The notes beneath the pieces were generated by a model. That model did not search any database. It saw only the letters and a program-made list of their open reading frames with translations, and was not told where the DNA came from. From Spinacia oleracea (taxonomy: Eukaryota; Streptophyta; Magnoliopsida; Caryophyllales; Amaranthaceae), in the NCBI RefSeq assembly GCF_020520425.1, contig NC_079492.1:57163042-57227041 (forward strand): 64,000 bases of DNA. The letters are read 5' to 3'. Below are positions 1 through 9,692 of the stretch, one piece after another. The position numbers and the translations under genes were made by a program. How positions within the stretch are numbered: the first letter of the stretch is position 1; each line of letters opens with the position of its first letter.

Positions 1-2040
1 AAATTCTTAACACGCAATAGATTTTCTCTCTCCTCCGCCCACTCATCTACCACGATTGTTTTCTCTCTCCTAAAACCGCCATTAAACTTCCTGCAACCAC
101 CTCAATTTACTTTCCCTCTCTTTAAACCGCTACTAATCTTCATTATAAAAACTATATTTGCAAAAAATATCATAAGAAGAAATCTGTTCGCAAATTTTTG
201 GTGAAAAAATAGGAAAAATGGATGTTCGGGAAGAAATCGACATGAACAAGCTTGAAAATCCAAAGAAAAACATAAAGTAGGTAATTACAAGTGATTCTAA
301 TGTTTCGATTTCATGTTCGAACTAAATGTAAAACCTAATTTTGCTGATTTTTGTTCTATTTCAGAAGTACAAAGTTGCCGAAAGAAAAACAACAAATGTA
401 TGTAATTTCAGTTCAAATTTCGTACATGCAGCTGGTTTTATTACTTAATTTCTGTTTAATTAAATAATTTTTCAGTTTTTTACATTATAAGATTCAATTT
501 ATTTCATTATAATGTTCAATTTTTTTGGCTTATAATTTTACCAACCCCTTACTTATGATTTTTTTGCTATATTACTGGAAAATCTACTAATCAGCCAAAA
601 ATCGGCACTGAAAAGAAGAAGACATGACAGAGTGAGTAATTTTAAGTTTTCGTAGATAGAATTCATTTTAATTTACATATGTTCAATCGATTTTATATTA
701 ATGTTCAATCGATTTTATATTAATGTTCAATCATTTTTATTTTAATGTTCATTTTTGTTGCGTAATGATTTAACCAAACCCTAACTTTTGGTTTTTTGAT
801 CACAGAACTGGAAAGTACAAATTTGAGACTGAAATCGGAACTGAAAAGCAAAAACACACAGTCCAGTAAGTAATTTTTTACGTTTTTGAATATCAATTTC
901 TATTTATTTTACGGATATTCCATTTTAAACATTTGATACAATACTAAAATACAAAATAATGATCAATTGTTCATATTCATAAAGATTTAATCATAATCTT
1001 ATTGATGATACAAAATAATGATCAATTGTTCATATTCATAGAGATTTAGGAATAATCTTATTGATGATTCAAATTTGGATTAGGAATGTCAATTAGTTGA
1101 GTTTTTCTATCATTATGTTAAATGTTCATTTTCTATATGTTAAATGTTCATTTTCTATATGTAAAATATTCATATGTTTTAAACTAGATATTCATTTTGA
1201 TATACTGAGTTTTGTTTAGAAATGTTGAATTATTTCCAATGTTGTGCATAATCCAAATAATTTGAACTTTTGTTCATTCCTCTGTACAATGAAATAAGTC
1301 TAGAACTCATGAAAACTGTCTTTCGCAAAATGTTCAATTGATTATTGCAAAATATTCAATTTGTTTTTGAAAAATGTTCATATTTTCCAAACTGGATATC
1401 CTTTTTGTTCTACTGAGTTTTCTTTAAGAAAGTTAAATTATTTCAAATGTTATATGTATAATCCAAATGATTTGAACATTTTTTCATTCCTCTGTCCAAA
1501 AAATTAAGTCTAAAACTCATGATAACTGTCTGTTTGCAAAATGTTCAATATGTTTTTTGTAAAAAATTCAATTTCTTTTAAAAAAATGTTCATTGTTTAA
1601 CTGGAATATATTTTGTTAATGAGTTTTGTTTAGAAACATATTTCAAATATTATTTCATAATCCAAATGTTTTTTGTACTTTTTTTCATTTTTTCTATCCT
1701 AAAATTTTTAACCTACAATCATGTATGTAAAATGTTCATTTTGTTTTCGTAAAATATTCAATATCGTTTTCTAAAATGTTCATTTCTATAAAACTGTTAA
1801 TTCTGATATACTGAGTTTGGTTTTAAATGTTCAATATTCAAGTTCTATGTTCATAATTTAAATGTTTAGAACTTTTGTTCATTTCGTCAGTCTTTTTTAA
1901 TATTAACTCTCGAACTCATGATAACTGTTTTTATGTTAAATGTTCATTTTGTTTTCATAAAATATTCATTTCTTCAAACTGTATTTACTCTGGACACTCA
2001 TTAGTTACACATTTATAAAATCTAGTCCTCAACAAAAAAG
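1..2040. other. Intron-rich host-type region with small candidate exons
   Basis: No long reading frame is visible. The stretch is AT-rich and looks like introns separating very short exons on the plus strand. A candidate first exon opens at ATG 218 and runs to a TAG at 278-280 that sits immediately before a GTAATT donor. Further candidate exons lie near 365-397, 594-636 and 807-860, the last two being related copies (ATCGGMACTGAAAAG core at 601 and 835) each followed by a GTGAGTAA or GTAAGTAA donor. Introns are full of ATGTTCA motifs. The protein family is not recognised; the exon calls rest on splice consensus only. Confidence 0.35.
660..1990. repeat. Dispersed ATGTTCA-type intronic repeats
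   Basis: At least fifteen copies of ATGTTCA, mostly inside AAAATGTTCATTTT or AATGTTCAATTT contexts, are scattered through this AT-rich stretch. Larger duplicated blocks are also present: a block around ACAAAATAATGATCAATTGTTCATATTCAT appears near 951 and again near 1009. The spacing is irregular, so this is a degenerate dispersed repeat and not a clean satellite. Confidence 0.6.
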
Positions 2041-2510
2041 GTTAATACTCAAATTTAAGCGGGGACCAACTGGATCCCAGCCAGAAGTTCAGAAAGCATT
2101 AAGGTATAAGATAATGTCAATTTTTTATTTGATGTGAATACTTTTAATTTTATATAATACAGTGTGTCCCTTAACATCATATTATTAAAAAAACAGTGAA
2201 TGAGATGAAAAAGCATCTTCAACTTCCAAGCCAGAAGTTCAAAAATCATTGAGGTATAAGATAATGTCAATTTTAAATTTAGTTGAATGATTTTTTATTA
2301 ATTTTATATAAAATGACTTGTACGTTTACACCTTACTATTCAAATTACGATGAAGGAGATGAGAATCTTCATCAAAATCCCAGCCAGAAGTTCAAAAAAC
2401 ATCAAGGTATAAAATAATGTGAATTTTCAATTTAGTTGAATAGTATTTAATTTTATATAAAACAACATGTATATTGACAATATATTATTCAAATAACAGT
2501 GAAGTAGATT
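2041..2510 (+). repeat. Three tandem exon-intron modules of about 150 bp
   Basis: The core AGCCAGAAGTTCA occurs at 2079, 2229 and 2382, each followed within about 20 bp by AGGTATAA, a good splice donor, and then by an AT-rich intron with ATAATGTSAATTTT. Modules two and three begin after an acceptor-like position with TGAAKGAGATGA. Each exon is about 57 nt, and in one frame all three encode a PEVQK core. A fourth, diverged copy may begin near 2498. This is duplication of a whole exon plus its intron, which would lengthen the encoded protein by about 19 residues per unit if spliced in phase. Confidence 0.6.
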
Positions 2511-3234
2511 AGAAAGGTCCTTCAAAATCTTTGGTACAAAGAAAGAGTGATACAAAAAAAAGGTACAATTTTAAACCTAAATTGATTTTTAAAGCTTTGG
2601 TATGTTGGTTCTTTCTTTTTATATTATTTGATCTTCCATTTTGAACTTTTTGAAATTTTAAAATAATAAAATAATCATATGCCTCTATATCCAAAATTAA
2701 TTCATTTTTTGTTCTTTCTTTTGGAATTATATATATTCTTTGTTTCATATTCTTATTCTTTCTTATTGAAAATTTTGACCTCCTTTGTTTTTGGTTTGTT
2801 TGAATACTTATGTAGATGTTCATAGTTTTACTTCTATATGTTCATTCCAGTTGAGTGATTTTAAATTTTAACATCATACTAACATCATATAAAATAAAAT
2901 GTCTATTAACATCATATTATCGATCAAAATACTCAATACAATCACAAAGTAAAACAAAAAATAAGTTTGGTCTTTGTTTTTGTATTAATTTTTCTTTCTT
3001 TTTTACAATTCATTTTCTTCTGCATATTTGTTCATAATTGTTTCATTGTTTGTTCTTTCTTTTGGAATTGTTTGTTCTTTATTTTTTATGGTTTATTCTT
3101 TATTACTGAACTGCTCTTTCTTTCTTGTTTATTTGTAAGTTTATATTTAAATGATATTGTTCATACATTTTCATATATATGATCATACTTTTTTTTGCTT
3201 TGTTTATTGAATTTTTTTGTTCTTTGTTTATCAG

Positions 3235-3529
3235 GGGCAACATTTTAGTGAAGAAACTTTTAGAAAAGAGCATCAAGCAGAACAACAAAAAGAAGGCTGC
3301 AGAAAGGGTAGCTGCAGCTGCTGCAAAGGCCATCAAAGAAGCTGAGGAAAGGATAGCTACACCTACCGTAGCAGCACAAATACAAGCTGAGAAAAGGCAC
3401 CTGCAGCTGATGCAGAATCCCGAAGACAAGCTGAGTAAAAGGCATCTGCAACTGATGCAGAAGCCCGAAGAGAGAATGAGGAAAAGACATTTACAGCGGT
3501 TGCAGAAGCCCAAAGAGAAGCTGAGCTGA
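3235..3529 (+). pseudogene. Coiled-coil exon of unrecognised host-type gene
   Basis: After an acceptor-like TTTATCAG at 3227-3234 the frame encodes a Lys/Glu/Ala/Gln-rich, helix-forming segment with an alanine run and three 15-residue repeats, stopping at TGA 3527-3529. The charged frame continues downstream only after a frame change (the next open piece starts at 3594), so the exon looks broken. Low-complexity coiled coil gives no reliable family call. An Ulp1-like or plant-mobile-domain gene of the kind carried by some MULE transposons is one possibility, weakly suggested by the exon at 7351. Confidence 0.45.
3392..3526 (+). repeat. 45-bp tandem repeat x3 in coiled-coil exon
   Basis: Three direct copies with starts at 3392, 3437 and 3482 (AAAAGRCAYYTRCAGCGG-like heads), exactly 45 bp apart. 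Each encodes 15 residues of the pattern KRHLQxxQxPExKxx in the open frame. The period keeps the reading frame, as expected of a repeat that expanded within a coding exon. Confidence 0.85.
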
Positions 3530-3593
3530 AAGAAGCTGAAACAAGAGGATAGAGGTTGACAAGGAAAAGGAAGAAGAAGATAAAGCTGAAGCA

Positions 3594-3979
3594 ATGAAGA
3601 AGGATACTGAGAAAAGGAAGGAAGAATATGAAGCTAAATTAAGGCAGACCATGGCTCAGAAAAACAAAGAGTTGATTGAGGAAGCAGCACAAAAAAGGAA
3701 AGAAGCTGAGAGAAAGAAAAAAGATGATGATGATGCCACAAAAGCAATTACCAAAGTGGTTGAAGATGTAAATGCTTCCGAGAGTGAAGGTCAAACCACT
3801 AGTGGTAATGGCAGAAAAAGAGGAAGGAAAACAACAACTAACAAGAAGAGGACCCTTCCAACTATAAATATCGATGAAGCACTACAAAAGCAGTTGCACA
3901 AGATATCAAATTCATACAAACCAAGAAGAAATACAAGATCAATGGTGAAAGTGCAAGAAAATGTTTCTGCTGAAATCGT
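3594..3979 (+). pseudogene. Host exon, 5' part, interrupted by LINE insertion
   Basis: Open frame encoding a highly charged segment: Lys/Glu-rich heptads, then a basic patch (GRKRGRKTTTNKKR) that resembles a nuclear localisation signal, then a less charged tail. It is broken at 3979, where a T-run begins that is the poly(A) tail of the LINE on the opposite strand. The frame resumes after the LINE at 6345 and runs to a GTAACC donor at 6384. The ATG at 3594 is probably internal. No family recognised. Confidence 0.5.
3967..3979. repeat. LINE target-site duplication, left copy
   Basis: CTGCTGAAATCGT at this position matches CTGTTGAAATTGT at 6345-6357 in 11 of 13 bases. Both differences are C/T. 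It flanks the poly(A) side of the LINE. Confidence 0.7.
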
Positions 3980-4115
3980 TTTTTTTTTGATAAGCCAGTA
4001 GATTTTCATTGCTCAAAAGAGAAACCAGATTACAAAACAAAGTCCAAATCCAAACAAACTAAGGAACACACAAACATGACACCAAGTTATGAGAAAAGGA
4101 AAAGAAAACCAAAGT

Positions 4116-4550
4116 CTAGATTACACATTTGTTCTTCCACCAAAGCTGGTCAGCAGTGCTAGGATACCTAGAACCTATGTGAGCTAGTGTCTCAATGACA
4201 CTCCTTTGGATGAATCTAATAGTAGCTGAAGGAGTGGGAATCTTCTGATTCCACAGAGCATCATTCCTTGCTCTCCACAGGACATAGACAGTAGCATTTA
4301 TAGCAGTATGCATTGCTGTCTGGAATTTGCTGCATTTGCTCTTCCATTTGACCAATCTCAACAGGCACGTATAATGAACTTTGCTAGTAGGAATATCTAG
4401 CCATTCTTCAATCCCCTGTAAGCACCTTCTGCTGTACTCACAGTCAAACAACAAATGTGAATGAGTTTCATCCTTTGCCTCACATAACAGGCACTTGGTA
4501 GAATTACATATACCCATTTTGTGCAGTCTTGTTCTTGTTTGCAATCTCCC
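4116..4550 (-). pseudogene. LINE ORF2 C-terminus: zf-RVT domain
   Basis: Continues the endonuclease frame after a single in-frame TAA at 4551-4553. It encodes the zinc-binding domain found at the C-terminus of plant L1 ORF2: a KMGICNSTKCLLC segment with C-x2-C, then THSHLLFDC with His and Cys ligands, then a VLWRARNDALWNQ-like helix. In intact elements this domain follows the reverse transcriptase and helps template binding. The stop probably arose from one base change (CAA to TAA). Confidence 0.8.
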
Positions 4551-6149
4551 TTACACCAACAGCCAACAAATCACTCTAGTTTTAGGAATAGAAGCTCTAT
4601 TCAACACTGCAGACCCCCAAGGGACCTTGTCATCATGCTGGATCAGCTTCTGGTAAACTTTATGAATAGAGTATTTAGGCATTTGAGCCAACTCATTCTC
4701 AGTGAACAACATCTTCAGATCCTCCTTAACACTACAGATCTTCCTCCAGTACCATCCACTATCAGCTTTTGGCTGATACTCCCACCAATCAGTAGCCTTA
4801 ATGTAGATGGCATTCACCCATCTAACCCACATTGTGTCTTGCTTCCTAGCTATTGCCCATACATACTTCCCTAAAGCAGCAATTTCAGGCATGACAGTGC
4901 TTCTACTAACATCTTTGGTACCCAAAAGTTTCTGATAGTACTCCAAAAAGGCATTAGACACAGACTTGGGATCACACACCCAATTACCATTCATATCATG
5001 TATGGCATGAACAACGTTGTGAATGGTTCTAGCCCTGATGCTTTTGTGGAATAGAGAACTATTTTCATCACCATCCTTAGCCCAAGCTTCCTTTGCTTTC
5101 TGTTTTAAAAAAGACATGAAAGCAGAATGCATGATTTTATACTTTTTTGCAGCTTCCACCTCTCTATCAGCAAGCTCACTATCACTGGGGTTAGAGTGGA
5201 GCTCCTTCTGGCATATTTCCAAATCATGTTTAGCTTTTAGATCAGCAACATGAATATCATTGAACCCTGTATTATTTAGTTCCCTAAACACTCCTTTCAT
5301 TCTTTTAAGCTTCTGGACCACCTGGTACATCCTGGTGCCAACAACCCCCTTTGACCAGTTAATCTTCACCAGATCAGTGTAACCTTCAGCATGTTTCCAC
5401 ATAGCAAAGTATCTAAATGGCTTCTTTGCAATGTTATCAATAGGATAAACAGCAAGCACAACAGGACAGTGATCATACTCACCCTTAGACAAGAAACCAG
5501 CTTCTGCATTAGGGTAATTCTGAAACCATAGGTCATTTGCCAGAATCCTATCAATTTTAGAAAACACCCTAGCATCTCCTGCTTGCTTGTTATTCCAAGT
5601 GTAGAAGTGACCAACAGCTTTAACATCCTCTAAGCCACGTATATTGACACAGTTTCTGAAGTCAACCATTGATTGGTACCTCACAGGGGCACCAACTCTT
5701 TCATCCACATTCAGAACACAGTTGAAATCACCTAACACCAACCAAGGCTTGGATATACCATTGCCAAGACCACTCAAGTCCCTCCACATATCCTCTTTCT
5801 CTCTGCTATGATTGAAGGCATAGACAAAAGTGCAGCAAAACTCCACATCACCACTCTTTTGACAAACCAAACAATGAATCAATTGACTACTGACCATCAA
5901 CACACTAAGACTGAAGGCATTTGGGTTCCATGCCAACACAATCCTACCCCCTTTACTTTTACAACTGTTGGTAGTAAAGCACCAACCATTGAACATGTTA
6001 ACATACAAGGCCCCCATCTTAGCATAGGGCACCTTTGTCTCAAGGAGACCAACTAACCCAGCTCCATGAGATTGAACAAAAGCTTTCACCTCATTTTGCT
6101 TCCTCTGGGTGTTGATCCCCCTCACATTCCAATTAATAATCCTTTCCAT
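4551..6149 (-). pseudogene. LINE ORF2: AP-type endonuclease, RT core deleted
   Basis: About 532 codons from the methionine at 6149 (MERIINWNVRG). The N-terminal 220 residues are an apurinic-type endonuclease of plant L1 elements, with NWNVRG, LLETK, LVLGDFN, KIDRILAN and a final YDHCPV motif, so the catalytic Asn, Glu, Asp and His positions are present. The frame then passes from the usual linker (FLEYYQKLLGT) straight into a sequence that normally lies after the RT domain (ALGKYVWAIARKQ). The fingers/palm motifs and the FADD box are absent. The junction is near 4885-4900 and is in frame. A TAA at 4551 ends the frame before zf-RVT. Confidence 0.85.
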
Positions 6150-6344
6150 TGTTACCAGGAGAGTCCCCTCTCCTAGAAACAACAATTTGCATTACCTCCC
6201 CTCCTCCAACATCACAATCCTCATTTCCCCCTTCACTCCCACCATTATCCAATCTGTTCTCCTCAGTGTCCAACACATGAAAATGGTTCCCAGTAGGGAT
6301 GATTGAGGGTCTCTGGTCTCTCCTCCTGCTAGAGTGTAGCACAA
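6133..6344 (-). pseudogene. LINE ORF1 C-terminal remnant
   Basis: A short open stretch just upstream of ORF2 on the minus strand, ending in a TAA/TAG-type stop at 6133 and overlapping the first ORF2 codons. It encodes a Gly/Asp/Asn-rich tail with NHFHVLDTEEN, similar in style to the end of plant L1 ORF1 (RNA-binding protein). The rest of ORF1 is missing, as expected of a 5'-truncated insertion. Confidence 0.5.
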
Positions 6345-6383
6345 CTGTTGAAATTGTTAGCAAAGAAGAATTTGAAAGCAAAG
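6345..6383 (+). pseudogene. Host exon, 3' part after the LINE, with splice donor
   Basis: Begins with the right copy of the LINE target-site duplication (6345-6357), continues the frame broken at 3979 for about 12 codons (VSKEEFESK) and ends in AAAG followed by GTAACC. Charged composition matches the left part. Confidence 0.6.
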
Positions 6384-6471
6384 GTAACCATTTACATTGT
6401 TCAATCTTATTTCAGTAAATATTCAAATATTTTATTATATAAGTTATACTTAGTATTTGTTATTGATGCAG

Positions 6472-6588
6472 ATGTCTCTGAAGTTACTTCAAAAGTAACA
6501 AATACTCCAAAATAAAGGAAAGTGGCTGAGAAAGAAGATGTGCCTGAGCCTGTTGATGTTGAGATCATAAAAACTCAAAAACACAAAG
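6472..6588 (+). pseudogene. Host exon B (charged)
   Basis: Acceptor TATTGATGCAG ends at 6471; donor AAAG/GTACAC at 6589. Entered in the phase left by the previous exon (phase 1), it encodes DVSEVTSK..., meets one in-frame TAA and then continues KVAEKEDVPEPVDVEIIKTQKHK, so a single nonsense change interrupts an otherwise coding exon. Confidence 0.5.
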
Positions 6589-6679
6589 GTACACATATAT
6601 ACAAAAACGAAAGATAAAGGTTCTAAGATATTTGGTAAAATGTTAAATATATTAAATACATTAAGATCTTTTTTTACAG

Positions 6680-6787
6680 GATTTGAGAAAAAAACATCTG
6701 TTAACCCAAGAGTTCTCCCTGCTAGGACAGGAATGAAAAGAAGCAAAAGAAATGATATTGAAGAAGTGAGAGATGAGCAGCACAAAG
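6680..6787 (+). pseudogene. Host exon C (basic/charged)
   Basis: Acceptor TTTTTTTACAG ends at 6679; donor AAAG/GTTTTA at 6788. In the same phase-1 frame it is fully open and encodes GFEKKTSVNPRVLPAR followed by a Lys/Arg/Glu-rich tail. Agreement of phase with exon B supports a real former gene. Confidence 0.5.
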
Positions 6788-6894
6788 GTTTTACATTTAA
6801 CATTGTTTAATTTTTTTCGAAGAATGATCATTTTATTATCATAAAATATATTTTTTATCTGCGTAAAAAGTTCTTTCTGTGTTTATCTCATACA

Positions 6895-7140
6895 ATTATT
6901 CAAAGTTTTTCTCCATTATGTTCAAAGTTTTTATCAATTATGTTCAAAAATTTTCTCCATTATGTTCAAAGCGTTTCTCCATTATGTTCAAAGTTTTTTT
7001 CCTTTATGTTCAAAGTTTTTAGTCATATGTTCAAAATTCTCTACAATTATTCAAAGTTTTTGGTTAAATGTTCAAAGTTTTTCTCCATTATGTTGAAAGT
7101 GTTTCTCCATTATGTTCAAAGTTTTTTATTTATTCAACTT
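6895..7140. repeat. About 22-bp TTATGTTCAAAGTTTTTCTCC tandem array in intron
   Basis: Roughly eleven imperfect units of TATGTTCAAAGTTTTTCTCCAT in a row, some shortened to ATTCAAAGTTTTT. The unit contains the same ATGTTCA core that is scattered through 660-1990, so both arrays probably share an origin. Confidence 0.75.
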
Positions 7141-7350
7141 GTTTGTCCCTGATATTCATTTGTTTTATACTATTTGTTCTTAAATTATATTATATTGTTC
7201 GTATTTCTATGTTGTTTGTTCTTTTTCTATAACCCTGATTTATAAATTTGTTCATAATAGTTGTTGCGTTTGTTCTTTCTCTTTGAATTAGTTGTTCTTT
7301 CTTTTGGAAAATGTTTTTCTTAATTAAATTTTGTTCATTAACAAAAACAG

Positions 7351-7497
7351 ATGGAAGAAGACATTCATACATGAAAAGTGGAATCCTCTTGGGAATAAGG
7401 TCCCATCACTTCAGAAAATTTTGAACTACTATAGTAAAAAAAAACAAATTGAGGCTGGACCGGATGCAAATTTCATTACAAGCTTCTTGGTGGTCAC
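7351..7497 (+). pseudogene. Host exon D, cut by copia-4
   Basis: Acceptor AACAAAAACAG ends at 7350. One frame is open for the whole stretch (WKKTFIHEKWNPLGNKVPSL..., ending FITSFLVVT) until the copia-4 LTR begins at 7498. The phase does not match exon C, so a frame change lies between them. The FITSFLVV ending resembles the FxxSFLxxxxGTLLCP segment of plant Ulp1/mobile-domain-associated proteins, but this is a weak resemblance from memory. Confidence 0.4.
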
Positions 7498-8926
7498 TGT
7501 TAGTTTATGACAAATATAAAACATATATATTTCATGCGGAAAAACCATAAAGCCAGGAATCCAAATTAATTGCCACATAACAATTAGCATAATTTAGGAT
7601 GCATACATTTGTAGCGTGCCTTCCCTAGCTGCTCCCGAACCGAACAAGAACAAGTTTAGGACTCCAAGTGTAGTCCCTCCGTAGATAGTCCACAGCACGT
7701 TTGGATCCGCCTTAGATTCAGTTAACTAGAATTTAGCCTAAGGTTTTATGTTTATTCGATTATAATTTGTGGCAAATTATTAACTCTAGTTTTTAACTTA
7801 AAACTATATGAATACTTTTTGATGTATTATAAATTGTGATTCCCATCACCTATTTATAGGTAGGATCATCGGAACTAGAAACCTACTAGGATTTAATTAA
7901 CCTAATCTTATTAGAATTAGATACTAATTAAATCTATTAAGTTAGTGTTTAATTCAACAACTAACTCTAGTAGTTTTAGGGAAATAATAACTAATCGAAC
8001 TAATCCTAAACGCTTAAGAATTTGATGCATGCACGAACTCAACGCACACACATGCACAGCCCACGAAGGGCGCTGAGCGCGCGCGCGCGCAGAGCTCGGC
8101 CCAGCAGCGCTGCAGCCCACGCTTGGGCGTGCTAGCCTGTTGGCCTCGCTGGGCCAGGCCTTGCGTGTTGCTTGGCTGGGCCTTGCGGTGTTTGGCGGGC
8201 TGCTTGCTGCCTTGCTGCGCTCGGGCTTTGCTAGGCGCAGGCCTGGCTTCGTGCTGGGCCTTGTGTCTAGCAAGCTCGTCCGATGTTTATTTCGTACGAT
8301 GCGCTTTCGATTAATTTTCCGATTCCGGAATTCATTTCCGATTCGTAAAATATTTAATATTTCCGATTCCAGAATTAATTTCCGTTTCGAACAAATATTT
8401 AATATTTCCGATTCCGAAATTATTTTCTGATTCTGATAATGTTTCCGATTCCGACAATATTTCCGTTTCCGGCAATATTTCCATTTCCGATAATATTTTC
8501 CGATATGTACCATGTTTCCGTTTCCGGCAACATCTACGACTTGGATAATATTTATATTTCCGATACGATCCATATTTCCGTTTCCGGCAATATCATCGTT
8601 TCCGAAGTATTCATAATTTGCCTTTTGACGATTTCAGCTCCCACTGGAACCGAGATTCCTCGATTCCGAATATCCATAAATGGATTATTTAATTCACTCA
8701 AATACTTGATCCGTTCACGTACTATTTGTGTGACCCTGCGGGTACAATCAAGAGTAAGCTGTGGATTAATATTATGAATTCCACTTGAACTGAAGCGGCC
8801 TCTAGCTAGGCATACAATTCACTTGATCTCACTGAATTAATAACTTGTATAATTGATTAATACTGAACCGCATTTAGTAGACTTAGCATTGAATGCATAC
8901 TTGGACCAAGGGCATTATTTCTTTCA
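7498..8926 (-). repeat. Copia-4 3' LTR (oldest copy)
   Basis: Full-length LTR of the copia family that recurs eight times in the window. On the minus strand it starts TGAAAGAAATAATGCCC at 8926 and ends CTAACA at 7498. It is clearly diverged from the others (for example TTAGTTTATGACAAATAT where others have TTAGGTTATGATACATAT). It holds the family's CGGAA-rich array (about 8300-8640) and a GC-rich block (about 8040-8280) with its own sequence. Left flank GTCAC (7493-7497) is the expected position of a target-site duplication whose partner is outside the window. Confidence 0.85.
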
Positions 8927-9026
8927 GTCTCCCACTTGTCCTTAGGGACAAGTGTGCATTTCCTAATTCCTTTGTCGCTTGATGCTTGCTCATGAACATA
9001 AGGTAAGAGTTGTCATCCTTATTATG
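8927..9026 (-). mobile_element. Copia-4 internal 3' remnant
   Basis: About 100 bp matching the non-coding 3' internal region of the other copia copies, starting with the polypurine tract (AAGTGGGAGA on the minus strand) next to the LTR. It ends abruptly at ...CTTATTATG, where the others continue TCCAGAGG; here the Athila-like LTR begins. The rest of copia-4 must lie beyond the window or be lost. Confidence 0.85.
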
Positions 9027-9030
9027 TGAT

Positions 9031-9050
9031 GAGCGACATTTATGTCGCTC
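9031..9050. repeat. Perfect palindrome at LTR start
   Basis: GAGCGACAT, two T, ATGTCGCTC: nine-base arms with a 2-base centre, four bases inside the LTR edge. Confidence 0.9.
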
Positions 9051-9199
9051 TTAGCTTAGGATTTTATGTTAGTTTGTTATGCTTTTTTATAGTTTTTACA
9101 GCTTTTTGTGTGATTTTTATAAGTTTCGTTCCATCTTGTGCTTTATAGGTGATTATGATGAAAAGTGATGGAAAATAAGTAGAATTGAGCCAAAACAGG

Positions 9200-9640
9200 G
9201 CTTGTGCGATCGAGTGGTTACTTGTGCGCCCGAACAGAGGAGTGCAAATGGACATTAAGGAATATCCAGTTTTGTGCGACCGTACGTCTCTTTTTGTTCG
9301 GTCGCACAAATTGGATTTTGGAGACAGAATGCCTGAAAATTGGTAAACGACCGCACAGGTTATTGTGTTCGACCGCACAAGAGTTGTGCGCCCACACAGG
9401 TTTTTCTGTTCGACCGCATAAAAGTTGTGCGCCCACACATGTCTTCCTGTTCGACCGAATCAAACTGCAAAGGAGTCATTAGCCAAAGAAACACCATTCG
9501 ACCGAACAAGATTTCTCGTTCGGTCGCACATGACGAAGGAATTGTTCTTCGCTGCGTTTGCTCGCACATGGATTAATGTTTCCTCGAATGGGTTTCTTAT
9601 GTTCGGTTGCACAGAGGGTATGTGCGACCGAATGGCTGCG
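9200..9640. repeat. Array of TGTGCGACCGAAC-like motifs in both orientations
   Basis: More than a dozen imperfect copies of TTGTGCGMCCG or its reverse complement CGGTCGCACAA occur within 440 bp (for example near 9203, 9222, 9275, 9297, 9350, 9368, 9390, 9408, 9456, 9498, 9519, 9600, 9621). Some form adjacent inverted pairs. The array lies just upstream of the LTR TATA box, the usual place for promoter elements. Confidence 0.8.
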
Positions 9641-9683
9641 CGGGCTGCTTATTTTCTAATTTCGGCTTCTATTTGGGGAAACT

Positions 9684-9692
9684 TATAAATAG
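9684..9692 (+). promoter_or_regulatory. Athila LTR TATA box
   Basis: TATAAATAG, the only strong TATA element in this LTR, placed about 1.0 kb before the LTR end and just after the CGACCG array. Transcription would start roughly 30 bp downstream. Confidence 0.6.

Larger units (their letters stand above)
3980..6344 (-). mobile_element. L1-type LINE, 5'-truncated and internally deleted
   Basis: Non-LTR retrotransposon on the minus strand. It has a short poly(A) tail (T-run to 3988), the 3' part of ORF2 with the zf-RVT zinc-binding domain, the ORF2 endonuclease domain, and about 70 codons that look like the C-terminal end of ORF1 (6133-6344). The reverse transcriptase core is missing, so the copy cannot have mobilised itself in this form. 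A 13-bp imperfect target-site duplication flanks it. The element sits in an exon of the surrounding locus: the charged reading frame stops at one edge and resumes at the other. Confidence 0.85.

Noticed and set aside
5023..5253. Plus-strand frames within the LINE
   Set aside because: Antisense to a clear endonuclease/zf-RVT reading frame.
9204..9688. Small Cys/Arg/His-rich frames in the Athila LTR as zinc-finger-like genes
   Set aside because: The pattern comes from the repeated CGACCGCAC motif, and open frames exist on both strands.
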